Shown here: piece by piece, positions 53,935 to 64,000 of the stretch
Layout: each line of letters opens with the position of its first letter
How positions within the stretch are numbered: position 1 is the stretch's first letter
Source of the DNA: Verticillium longisporum
Lineage: Eukaryota; Ascomycota; Sordariomycetes; Glomerellales; Plectosphaerellaceae
Direction of reading: 5' to 3'
Assembly (NCBI GenBank): GCA_019188255.1
Contig: JAETXT010000007.1
Coordinates: 2,914,001 to 2,978,000 of the forward strand
DNA: 64,000 nucleotides
Notes under the pieces: generated by a model
Told to the model about the DNA's origin: nothing
Database searches by the model: none
What the model saw: the letters and a program-made list of their open reading frames with translations, nothing else
Translations under genes and position numbers: made by a program

Positions 53935-56490
53935 TTCGAACGCTCAGACCAAAGGTGAAAACGAGGCGTCAACATAACAGGACACGGTTCACTTGAGAGA
54001 CGTGTGAACGCAGGGCAGAGCATACCGTACGCCATCCCAACAACGTCGAACGACAGGACGAGCGAGTAGATATTTATCGCAGCGTTGCCTTCGCCGAGAG
54101 CAACCCACGACTCACCCACTTGAGGACACAATCCTAGGCCGCCTCAGCTGCTGCTGCACATACGACGCATCTTTGCGCAACACCAAATAACATTGGGGGT
54201 GGGAAGCCTTGTTCCATTTGGTCCTGCGAGTCTCACCGCCTGCCTGACCCTGTGGTGTTCATGGGTGCATGGACTTCTGGCTTGCATCGAAAAAAGCATA
54301 TCCATACAGAGTTGACCAGATGTGGACCCTGTTCCGACGCCTACTCCTGTTGAGACTGCACGCTGCTGCAGTCACCGGTAAAGTGAGGCGAACGGCGTCA
54401 CTCACCTTGCCAATCATGCCCTTCATAACCATTCGCCTCATCATGGGTCGGCCTCCGGATTTCTTCTATCACGCGGGTTGCCGCCAAATCCTTCTTCTTG
54501 GGAATAATGGGCGTCGCTGATTGCGACACAGCGCCCGATTAAAGCAGCGTTCCGCCTGTGCTGCAGAGATGAAGACCTGGATCCTGCAACCTGCATGAAT
54601 GCGCCCAATTCAAGTCCATGGTCCGCGAAGTCAGGGCGACGGTTATACCCCACCTGCCTTCCGTATGCAGGGGTTCTTTATCTCACAAACGCAAGACGTT
54701 GTCAGTTCATGATGCATCGATGGCGGGTTAGGTGATCAGACAGGGGGCATGATATCACTCCGCCGTCTCCCTGTGCCTTCAGCTCACGGCCGAGCATGTA
54801 AATATGACGACAAGCAAGTATTACAAGGCTGCCAGTAAACCAGCCAAGCATCGGCATCGATTTGTGGCGTGCACAAGAGGTCATCATGTCGTCTTGTCAA
54901 ACACCCCCTCGACGCGGAAGCCATGATGTGTCAAGGCACTTCCTCGACGCTGCATTTTTACACGTAACCTCCCAGCCCCCTCTTGCCTCGAGTAAAACAC
55001 TATGCGCGCAAATTTCGGCTGATTTGGGGGTTCGATGCTGTTGACAACGTCAGCGATGGATCATCACGACAGACCATCACCGGCCCCGAAGAGTTCTGCC
55101 TTGGGCGTGTCAGCCGAAAGGTCAAAGGATCAGAGGTGCCGACTAAGTTTAGAGATGCAGTGATGTCTCTTGGTCTTTGCATTACACACCATCACAGTAT
55201 TTGGCTTGCATCACGATGTTTACATCACGTGCGGACTTGACGTCGTCACATCTGGTCATGATTAGGCCATTGCACCACTCCTACCCAATCAGTGTGTCCA
55301 CAAGCCTTTTGCGCCTGAGCCATTTCCAAGTATCTGTCATGGCTTCAGGAACTTGCTGATGAGCATGGCGCTTGTTTGGTGAGAGATTAGCCCAAGTGGC
55401 ATCACCAGGCTTCTGGTAGATAGTTGCTCAACCGTGTCCTCCCCTCGGGCATTAGGTGCATGACTGCCTCGTCACGCTCTGTTTAGACCAAGAGTTGGGA
55501 TTATCCGGCTGGGATTGTTCCAGAACCACGTGTGCACTCCTCACTCCACACTGGTATCTGCCTGGTGCTGTTCTAAGGAAGTCCGCACTGCCATGTGGCC
55601 AACGACTTAAGAGCAATGAGTATATCAATCTTGTAGTACACCTAAGTGGGCGTTGTATCAGCACCCAGATTCGATGAGCTCAAAGACTTCTTGACCTGCT
55701 TGCTCTGAGTCGTTTCTTGTCATCTGGTCTGCAGCCTCGCACAACAATCGCCAAGGCAAAGGTGTGCAATGGTAATATCTCCTGCTCTCCGTCTTGAGAG
55801 TGTAACTCTGGATGTTTCTAATATCAGTACTGGCTAACGGACCACAAAATTTCAAAACACAACGATCCTACGGAAGTGATCCAACTTTTGACTGGACTCT
55901 CTGTCGTCACCGTGAGCCGGACCTTGTCATATCTTTTGGCTCACACTTTAGACATGCTATGACTGTGGTCCACCACAAATGCAATTTTTACGAACAACAT
56001 CATTTCCATGGACGTTGCACCACAGAATAAAGAGCTGTTGCTCCAATTGTGACGGCTGTTTCTCCAACCGACCAATCTGGGCCTGGGCACTCCTCGATTC
56101 GGACAGCCCGCCGTCTCCGACTCCCAAACAGGCAACAGGTGATCATTGAATAGCGACAATGCCACCCACTGATTTTCGGCAGATTCCATTTAGTATCTTG
56201 GAGTTTCTCTGGCCTCTGATTTGATGCCTGTATCGTTGTCACTATCTGGATCAGTGGCATTATCCTGGTCCATAGTCGCATTGTCGTTTGCGTGGGACTT
56301 CACCCATAGTGCTCGTCAATCCGGCGTCTTCTGCCTAAGATCGTGCGGGCACAGTTTGATGGCAGCTCTGATGGTCAGTATATCTATAATGACATGGTAG
56401 CCTTGTTGCTCACGAAGCCATCACAATGCCGCGGGGAAGTGCTTCCAGTCCATATCACCAACAGCAGCAACAACCAAGACAAAGCTCGCC
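53935..56490. other. Gene-poor region with possible coding remnants
   Basis: No complete gene can be assembled. On the minus strand, fragments with coding character occur at 54270-54520 (TPIIPKKKDLAATRVIEEI) and 55658-56273 (MDQDNATDPDSDNDTGIKSE; SAQAQIGRLEKQPSQLEQQL; AADQMTRNDSEQAGQEVFEL), separated by stops and frame changes. They may be a decayed gene or several short exons. Confidence 0.4.
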
Positions 56491-56856
56491 ATGCGCGCCA
56501 CAACGTATCTCGCTGTGGCTCTTGCTGCCACTGCAGCAACCGCTCAGACAACGACAAGGCCGATCGTCACTGTCTGGGTCACCGAATGGACAACACAGAC
56601 ATCTACTGTCACCAATGTTCAAACCGTTTGGCGAACTGTCACCACATGGGTCTCCGCACGCACAACATCAACAGCGTCCTCTACCCGATCCACGACGAGT
56701 CCACCTGTACTGCCTCCAACCACGCCGCCTCCTGCGCAGCCGACGCAGACGCTCTACGGCCAATGTGGTGGAAACAACTACAGCGGGGCAACACGGTGCG
56801 TCGCAGGCTCGTCTTGTCGGGTGCTGAACGGGTGGTACCACCAGTGTCTTCCCTGA
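56491..56856 (+). CDS. Small secreted protein with a C-terminal CBM1 cellulose-binding domain
   Basis: An uninterrupted 121-residue frame. Residues 1-19 ([19 protein letters not shown]) are a signal peptide. Residues 20-85 form a Thr/Val/Ser/Pro-rich O-glycosylated-type linker with repeated [13 protein letters not shown] and TTWVS motifs. Residues 86-121 are a fungal CBM1: [34 protein letters not shown], with the four Cys and aromatic binding-face positions (Tyr 89, Tyr/Trp at NGWY). CBM1 binds crystalline cellulose or chitin outside the cell, usually attached to a glycoside hydrolase or LPMO; here no catalytic domain exists on either side. It may be a wall-binding effector-like or anchor protein, or the surviving tail of a lost enzyme gene. 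The signal peptide argues for a real stand-alone gene. Confidence 0.8.
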   Translation: MRATTYLAVALAATAATAQTTTRPIVTVWVTEWTTQTSTVTNVQTVWRTVTTWVSARTTSTASSTRSTTSPPVLPPTTPPPAQPTQTLYGQCGGNNYSGATRCVAGSSCRVLNGWYHQCLP

Positions 56857-59412
56857 TGTCTCCGCGGTTGCAATCAATGGCTTGTCGTACTTGGATGCGA
56901 CGTGAATACTGGTTTGCCAATTCATTTGGGGTATCGTCAGCATCGACGGGCGAGGATCGACATGCGTCGAAATGTCCTACTTCTCCTGGGGGTATTTTCT
57001 TTTTGAAGAGGTCAGTTGCGGACTGGAATCCCCCTTGTACATAGCACCTATAGCAGGTACAGAGGCGGGGACATTTCAACGCGATGGCAAAATTGATGTT
57101 TGCTTCCACAACGATTGCCAAGGTCAGTTCCTGATCATAGTTTTTCCGGTTGGCCAAAGTTGTGAATCCACGTCGGAAACAGGATGGCTTCTTGCCAAGA
57201 AACATAAAGAATGTAGACGAAAGCTCGCTTTCTGCTTCCGAGGATCGTGGTCTCGGCCCTTGCGCTTCCTCTGGAAATCATGTCTTCAGTGTCCGATTGT
57301 GATGATGTGAGATGTTGCTGTAACAGACTTGCCCAGGGGCGCGCTATGGCCATGGCCACCTTGATCAAAAGTGGTACACTCCTGCTTACTAATCCACGAG
57401 CCACAATCCGCAGCTACAAAATTTTTCTGAACCTGCACGCTCCGTTACTAAAACTTCTTCCTTCGCCCACAGCCTGCTAGTTTTCGTTACCAACAGCAAG
57501 GCAGAGCAAGGCGCGCAACATTGCTGAAAGCCGGATGTGCTACGGACGTGTGATCATCTTGGAGTGAGTTCATCACGAATGGCCGACTCGACTGCGCAGA
57601 CGGAGTCCATTATCTCATGGACATGACCTCTGCTTCGAGTCGGCTTTCAAAAGAATGGTACGTTCCAACCTCTCCTATCTTCACATCATTCCCGTGTCAC
57701 CTGATGAGACAAATATGTTACACAGTCTATGAAATCTATTTATGATTATCTTCCATATCACACTGAAAATCCTGAAATGTCACCTTAACACCAGTTTTCA
57801 TCGACAGAATCGAGTGCTGGAATACTTTGGCTGACACGCATAACAGAAACATTTACTACATGAAAGGCGGAAGCGGACATCTGGTTCGCAACCGAAGCTC
57901 GAGGCCTACAATGCCGTGTCAGGCGCGGGGGATATGTCCATGATATTCCACCGTGTCTGTAGCGCTGAAGCCTTGGGCAAGTGTCGAGAGGCACTGGTAG
58001 AGCAAGTCGTGAGACTTGTACATAGCCTAATAAGATTTGATCAATTGTCCATCTGAATCATCTATTGTGACTGCATGAGCTCCTCTCGGAGCTAACTGAA
58101 GTATAGCTTAGTAACTTAAGAAGAGCCGTTCTTGATCTGTCATGCTAAGGGACTTGGGGCGAAATGCCTGAAATCGCTATAGGGTTGGGCAAGAATGTTT
58201 GCGTAGAAAGTTGAAACGGGGTCTCGCCCGCGCCATCGTGCATCCATGCGAGGAAAATCGGCAATCGACGAAGCCAGGAGAGGCAAGGTATTTTCTCGTC
58301 CTCCCAGTTTCTCGGCCCTGACAGGGATCTAGGTACGCAAAACGAATAGCCTGATTACCTCAGCGCAACTGAAAGTTGGTCGCCTGGAATGGTGGATAGA
58401 TGACGTACCAACTTGGAAGCGGGGTGCTTGGGCATTAGTCTTGCTCCCGCACTTGTAAGTCTCTGCGCCGGCGGCCTAGCTCTTCGGCAGCGATCTCCAT
58501 CTTAGAGAAAGCATTGTTCAAGTCGTTTTCGCTTCCGCTTTTACTTCGCGTTAACAAAGGAGTGGCGTGGGGACATCTCACACACATAGTCAGGTGCTAT
58601 CCACCACCTCGCGAGCCTTCTCCCGTGGTCCCGTGGGACGGGAGTGCGCAGCGGCGGGGTCATTCGCAGCCAGGTGCAGACCTCTCAGCGGTGCCGGCCC
58701 CCCACCATATGCACGTCGGACGGCCCCAAGGTAGGTAATCAGCGAGCTCGAGGCAGCCTGGTCGCTCAGGAATAGCACCAGTGGTTTGTTATGTGGCTCG
58801 GGCGGCTGCGTGTGGTGAATTTTCCCACTATTCCAAGCCCAACAGGAGCATCGTGTGGTTCAGCAGACCAAGCTTTGTCAGGGGCAGAACAAGGAAGAAC
58901 CCTCCAGCGACGTTGGGCCGCTCACCGAAGAAGTCAAGCTAGAAGGCTGGAAAGACCAAGGCTAGGCCTTGGGCAGGGCACGCAAAGGGGGGAGGGGCAA
59001 CGGCCAAGGGGAGGGCGGGACGGTGTCGTCAGTGGCCGCCGCTTCCCAGCCCGATGCGCCCGGGACACAAGCAAGACACGCGCCCCCTGTCCAATGGAAT
59101 CCTCCACGGCCCCCTCCTCTGTCCTGGCCCCCATGGCACCCCCTCCCCAGCTCAAGTGTTGTAAGCCCAACAGTTGAGCCATTGCCGCATCTCTCTGACA
59201 GGAGAATGACTCCCCAGCCATCCTGAAATCCCCTCCTCTCTTCGACTCGTTCCATACGCCAGCGTTGTTGCATCTTTCATCCTTGCTTGTCTTTATCGCC
59301 TTCGCCCCAAAGCAACCGCCCTGTTTGCACCTCTCTGTACAACCGAATACCACGCCAGAGCCAGTCTTCCGTTTGATATTCTGTACGCACTACTTTGATC
59401 AATCTGAGGGCC
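56857..59412. other. Intergenic, 2.5 kb, AT-richer than the rest
   Basis: I see no gene. 57480-58300 is relatively AT-rich with few open frames. The last ~200 bp before 59413 form the leader of the next gene. Confidence 0.5.
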
Positions 59413-62400
59413 ATGGCCTACCGGGAAACGTCCCGAGTCTACCATGACGACGACGACTTTTACGATGAAGATGCCTACCGAACCACCACCGTTCGTCGGT
59501 ACAAGGTGACGCCAAGCAGAGTCGGTCGCGTCGACGCCGACGATGACAACCGTCGCTCCCACTATTCCTATTATCCTGCCCGAAACTCTGGCGACCTTTT
59601 GCCCCTAGACACCCGCGACCGCGACCGTGCTTACGCCCCCGATCGACCCCGCTCTGCATTTGAGCCTCGGGATGACCTCGATCGATTCCGCGACAGAGAC
59701 CGTGACAGCTTCCGAGATGGCCGGACAGTGGTCTACGAACGGGAGCGCGAGGTCGAGCGCGAGAGGGATCCGCACTCTGCCCGTGATTGGGATCGCCGTT
59801 CCCATGCACCATGGGATAACCAAGACGCAGAGACGGAGGTGCGTGTTGATAAGCGCGTCGAGCGTCGGGATGATGGCGAGATCAAGGTCGAAAGACGCAT
59901 CGAGGAGCGCCGTGAAGATCAGACAGGTCACGGCGGCCCTGAGATCGAGAGATACCGGAAGGAAACCGAATACTACGCCCCTCTGAGTCCGCCACCCGTT
60001 CCCCAGGCACCTGTTGTCATTCAGCGCCCCGCACCCGAGCCGCAGAAAATTATCGTTCAAGAGGCGCCACCGCCTGCGCCTGTCATCCTGCAACAACGCG
60101 AGAGCCCCGGCGTCATGGTGGTCCGTGAGCGGGAGCAACCCCGTGAAATAGCCCGCCGGGAACCTCGCGATGACGAGTACTATTATCGTCGTGAGACCAG
60201 GGACCTTGGCCCCTACCGTCGCGATGAGCGAGAGTACGCTATGGAACGACGAGACCACCGCGATCGTGAATATGACAGGGGCTACGGGAGCGGCGACGAG
60301 GAGTACTGGGTTAGGAGGAAAACCATCATCAAGGAGCGCTCACCGAGCCCAGACACTCACCGCCGCCATCTCGCAGGAGGCGCCTTGGCTGGCGCTGGAG
60401 TCGCTGCCCTCTTGGCTAGTCGACGCGACGATCACGGCGAGATCGCCCCGAACCGTGGTCGTAAGGTCCTGGCGGGCGCCGCTCTGGGAGGTCTCGGCAC
60501 CGAAGTCTTCAAACGAGCACGCAGCGCGTATGATGAGCGATATGGCGACAATCGATCCCGCTCTCGCCATCGCCATGAAGACAGATACGACCCACGATAC
60601 GACGACCCGCGATACGACGACCGCCGGTATGATGATCGACGATATGATGACCGTTATCGGTCGCGAAGCAGATCATCCTCCCGATCCAAGATCAAGACGG
60701 GCCTAGGCGTCGCCGCCGCTGCCCTGGCCATTGCAGGTGCTGCTAAGTACTACCAAAACCAGAAAATTGACAAAGAGGAGGCCAGTCGCGGACGTAGCCG
60801 TACACGTAACCGTAGCTACTCGTCTTCCAGATCACGAAGCGCGCGCAAAAAGAGCCGCAGCAAGTCTGTTGCCAAGGCGGCGGCTGCCACTGCTGCTGCG
60901 ACTGGTTTGATCCAGCACTTCCGCAACAAGTCGGGCTCGCGAAGCAGGTCACGGTCCAAATCACGAATCCGGCAAGGCGCAGAGGTCGTCGCTGCAGGTC
61001 TCGCAGGTGGCGCCGCGAGCAAGCTGTGGCACAGTCGCAAGGATAAGAAGGAGGCTAAGGAACGGGAGCTGAGCGATGAAGAGTACGAAGAAGAGCAACG
61101 TCGTCGAGACCGGGCCGCTCGTCGTCGGTCTCGTAGCAGGTCACAGGCCAGATCCCTCTACTCCGAGCCGCGAACTGATGGCCCGATAGGTCTGGTTGAG
61201 TACGGCACCGACCCACTCCCTCCTTCGCAGCCCCCTATCCGACCAACGATTACGGCTACGAGTCGGCTTCAAGCCAGCGGAGGCGGCGACGCTCACGAGG
61301 TCGCGGTGCCGACGATTATTCTCCTTCCGGATCGGATACGGGTAAGAAGCGCAGCCGCAGCCGGATAAGAGACATGGCGGCAGCCGCTGTCGGTACAGGC
61401 GCCGCGGCCATCGGCATTAAGGAGTACAAGAAGAAGAAGGATGCGGAGAAGGAGAGGGAGGATGAAGCCGCTCGCAGGGCGCGAGAAAGGTCTCTTTCTA
61501 GAGACTACTCTCGAGACCGCTCACGAAGGCGAGACGAAGGTCGCAGACGTATGCATGATCCTAATTTCTACCAGCCCTCACCTTGTGGCGCTGCACCATG
61601 ATGTACTGACACGCTCACAGGTTACGAAGAAGAATCGAACCCCAATCCGCACTACGACGACTACAGCCGTCCTCCATCTCCACCACATGCTTCAGGTGGT
61701 GCCTATTACCCTACGCCCACCGGATCTGGGTTTTCTCAGAACCAGTCTGTCAATGACCCGTACCCGCCTTACAGCCCCCATGCGTACACTGGATTCCCGC
61801 CTCCACAGCCGGGCGGGCCACCAACTGCTTCAGGAGCTGCGGGAGGCTTCCCAACGCCAACCCCAGGCGGACCTCCATTGTCGTACCAAGGCGGGCCTCC
61901 CCCCATCGGCGGTGGCCCACCCCCAGCAGGCGGCAGACTTGGCCCCGATCATGTGAGTGATGACACATTTCACACCACCACTCCCAAAGACTCAGTCTCC
62001 CGAAATGCGGCGCCGCCGATTGCCACGCGTGAGGGTGCGTCGATCTAAGTGCAATGCTGCCGTGTTGTTTCGCGTGATTTAGCACTGCATATCACCTGTC
62101 CGTTCCTGCGCTGACTTTTCCCGCAGATGGTTTGAGGGGGCAGTCGCCTCGGCGACGAGAAAGACGGTCGGCGTCAATTTCATCGTCCCCGGAAGCGATG
62201 AGGTCTGCGGACGCAATGTCTATGGCTGCGTCCACATCTGCTACGAAATCCGTCACATGGGGTCCCTTGTCGCCTAAGTCATCTTTCACGCTGGAACGAC
62301 ATCGACAAGTCCACGAGCAGCAACTCGAAGAGTCTACTACAGACAGTGTCGAGGAAGGGTTTGAGCCACCAGTACTCAGCGAGGCACAGCTGGCAGCTCT

Positions 62401-62842
62401 TCGTCCAGTTCCTTTGCGACGACGCTCTTCAGATCCCACCCCAAACCGGCCTATAGCACGTCGCGGTCGCACCTCTGAGGTTGATCACGATGTTGAGGAC
62501 TTGCCGGATAGGTTTGACGATCATGGACGACCATTAGATGGCAGGGGCCTGACCTCGCGGGGCCCCAGATACCAAAGCGGGAGCTTTGAGTACCGACCGC
62601 GTAATGATGACCAAGGAAAGTGGAATGTCAACGGTTCATGGGCTGCGACAGGAACCGACAACGAGGTGGTGCATAGGCTCATGGGTGACGTGGAAGGTTT
62701 GGTTTCGGGTCGCAAGAACTGGGGAGATGTTTTGCAGGACCTTGTCAAGGGCTTGCAGAGTGGTGGAGGGGATGACGTTTTGGATGACCGCCAGCGCAGG
62801 AGCCGAAGGCACACAAAGAGAAGGGGACTGGACTATGACTAA
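59413..62842 (+). CDS. DUF3824-type RS/RD-rich protein with Ala/Gly helices, one-base frameshift
   Basis: Three exons: 59413-61548, 61621-62034 and 62127-62842, about 1088 residues if one base is restored. Start MAYRETSRVYHDDDDFYDED. The first 320 residues are R/D/E-rich with YRRDE-type repeats. Residues ~320-700 hold five ~20-residue Ala/Gly helices (LAGGALAGAGVAALLASRR, VLAGAALGGLGTEVFKRA, GLGVAAAALAIAGAAKYY, GAEVVAAGLAGGAASKLW, MAAAAVGTGAAAIGIKEY), each bordered by RS-rich basic linkers. This is the pattern of fungal DUF3824 proteins; function unknown. A Pro/Gly/Tyr-rich part (SRPPSPPHASGGAYYPT) and a C-terminal acidic/basic region ending RRGLDYD follow. In the C run at 61231-61235 the frame shifts by one: five C occur where the continuing protein needs six. 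The following frame is coherent to the stop, so a homopolymer miscall or recent mutation is likely. Confidence 0.7.
61549..61620 (+). other. Intron 1 of DUF3824-type gene
   Basis: GTATGCATGA donor, GTACTGACAC branch point and CGCTCACAG acceptor, 72 nt; joined codon C|GT, giving RRRYEEESNPN. Confidence 0.75.
62035..62126 (+). other. Intron 2 of DUF3824-type gene
   Basis: GTGCGTCG donor, TGCGCTGAC branch point and TTCCCGCAG acceptor, 92 nt; joins REG/D to GLRGQSPRRRERR. A GTGAGT at about 61955 is an alternative donor. Confidence 0.7.
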
Positions 62843-63978
62843 TGATTGGGTTTCCTGATATCGACTGATCGACGTATGGGTGTGTTAGATTTTCATGACT
62901 GACGATGAATGAGGGAATTTTCTTTTTTTTTTCTTTTTTCGCGTTGTTCGCTACAGGTTTGAAGTTCGTCGGCATCTATGTTTCTTGTTTAAATGATGCA
63001 GTAACTCGAGTAGCACGTGAAATCGATCTACTACGCAAGGCATGCAAATTTTGTTTGCACGTTGTTGTTCCTTCGCAAGCTGGGCCGGATTGTTAAAGCA
63101 TCACATAGGCACGCCACTTCTCGCATTGCACACGGGGAAGACGTGTTCCACACGCCCGATAGCGAATGGATATATGCTGTGGAGACGAGGTTGGCTTCCC
63201 CTCGCGATGTTGTATTGCGAATGAACGCTCTGAGATCAAGCACCATCGGTCTTACTCTTCAAGCCAGAGATGCAGAGTGAGGCGACGGCTTCAAGAAAAA
63301 CGGATCTTCCTGCAGAGCCCACTATTTGTTGATATCCGGGCATCTTTACTGGACTACATGGCGGAGATGTGCATTCGATACGTACATCATACATTTGTAT
63401 TTAGTCCGGGCTGATTCATCGACAGCAGACGCTGAAGAGTGGATTCAGGTATATCGGAGGTCACAGGAAGCCAATTTCTACTGGATACCCAGCTCAGTAG
63501 GTACCTAAGATATGTAGCGCCTACGACAGTCCGCCCGACGTGCAGTACCTACCTGCCTGGTTACAGGTCACTGCCCTCTAGGCCTCCTCTTTGTCTGCCT
63601 CACCGCTCGCGAGAACACCGGGCCCGACGAGGAGAGGGTCCGTTTCGTTTTTAAAAACACATCGCCTCTGTGCTCTCTGCAACTCTCACTCAACCTGGCG
63701 CCCTTTCTTACCAGGCGCACATCAGGTCAACAACGCGACCTCTACCCCACTCAGAAATAAGAAACAGGCATTGTCTCTTGACAAGTATAGCGCGTTTCTT
63801 CTATGTCAACTCTGCCCGATAAATTGATTGTTGTGCGTTCTGAACTCCGCTAGCGGCCTAACCCAACGACCAAACAGGCAGCTGCCAGCTTTTCCCTGCC
63901 TTCCCCCAACGACCTCCATTACCCAACACCCCTCAACAGCTATCATCGCAGCTCTCACCTACCACTTCGCACCCATCA
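62843..63978. other. Intergenic before the last gene
   Basis: It starts with the DUF3824 3' UTR (T-rich tract at 62920-62939). GGTACCTA/ACCTACC motifs lie near 63499 and 63546, and a CT/CA-rich leader fills 63890-63978. No gene seen. Confidence 0.55.
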
Positions 63979-64000
63979 TGGCTGAAGAGGACGAGCGTGA
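63979..64000 (+). CDS. Start of a gene running off the window
   Basis: ATG in good context (CCCATCATGG) after a typical C/A/T-rich fungal leader opens MAEEDER, then the window ends. Seven codons are too few to identify the product; the acidic start is all that can be said. Confidence 0.5.

Noticed and set aside
54259..54660. Spliced minus-strand gene joining TPIIPKKKDLAATRVIEEI to RNRVHIWSTLYGYAFFD
   Set aside because: The required intron is about 40 nt with its branch point almost at the acceptor, and neither half is recognisable; kept only as a possible remnant.
61200..61230. 31-nt GTACGG...CGCAG intron that would repair the DUF3824 frame
   Set aside because: Too short for a fungal intron, and it would remove the conserved YGTDPLPPSQ segment.
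61549..61601. Coding tail MHDPNFYQPSP after the DUF3824 helices
   Set aside because: It lies inside a good intron (GTATGC...CTCACAG) whose removal gives a coherent Tyr/Glu continuation.
1..64000. Genome-wide reassignment of UAG to a sense codon
   Set aside because: At least two genes here end naturally at TAG, and the long open frames contain no internal TAG.

Overview
The window is nuclear DNA of a filamentous ascomycete (Pezizomycotina), most likely Sordariomycetes and possibly Hypocreales. The reasons are short GT-AG introns (about 50-125 nt) with CTGAC-type branch points, strong C/G preference at third codon positions, a fungal Zn2Cys6 regulator, Atg5, an HDEL-tailed ER DnaJ, a CBM1 protein, and intergenic DNA full of ACCTAGGT/GGTACC-type motifs. 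No rRNA, tRNA, CRISPR array or transposase gene was found. Several gene models below required splicing by hand and do not correspond to single open frames.

Layout, left to right. 1-654: C-terminus of a Gln-rich NPF-motif trafficking protein. 1161-4427: SNF2-type ATPase of the ERCC6L2 class, interrupted by an in-frame TAG. 6367-6959: four-helix MARVEL-type membrane protein. 10736-12198: repetitive hydrophilic protein with a hidden second exon. 13538-14381: atg5. 15523-19232 (-): large Zn2Cys6 factor. 19233-25407: gene-free, repeat-rich. 25408-26188 (-): Rrn10-like Pol I factor, divergent from 26790-28295 (+), a CSA/ERCC8 WD40 protein. 29101-30058: membrane-anchored SAM methyltransferase. 30337-31529 (-): secreted Cys-containing protein with a frameshift. 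32322-35360 (-): DEAH helicase Prp2/DHX16, divergent from 35845-37216 (+), an ER Hsp40 of the Scj1 type. 37530-47745 (-): a 3386-residue low-complexity protein. 50739-51603 (-): ESCRT-III Snf7 with an in-frame TAG, divergent from 52231-52724 (+), the telomere CST subunit Ten1. 53447-53934 (-): a three-exon 120-residue fungal protein. 56491-56856: orphan CBM1 secreted protein. 59413-62842: Ala/Gly-helix and RS-rich DUF3824-type protein with a one-base frameshift. 63979-64000: start of another gene.

The set is mostly housekeeping (repair, autophagy, splicing, ER folding, endosomal sorting, telomere maintenance, rDNA transcription) with no biosynthetic or defence cluster. The most notable pattern is that four otherwise well-conserved genes each carry one lesion. 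Two are UAG codons in the same CTC-UAG-CAR context, and two are small frameshifts. UAG in conserved Sordariomycete genes may be a substrate for the A-to-I mRNA editing known in that class, or may allow stop readthrough. The two frameshifts make assembly error or gene decay a serious alternative.
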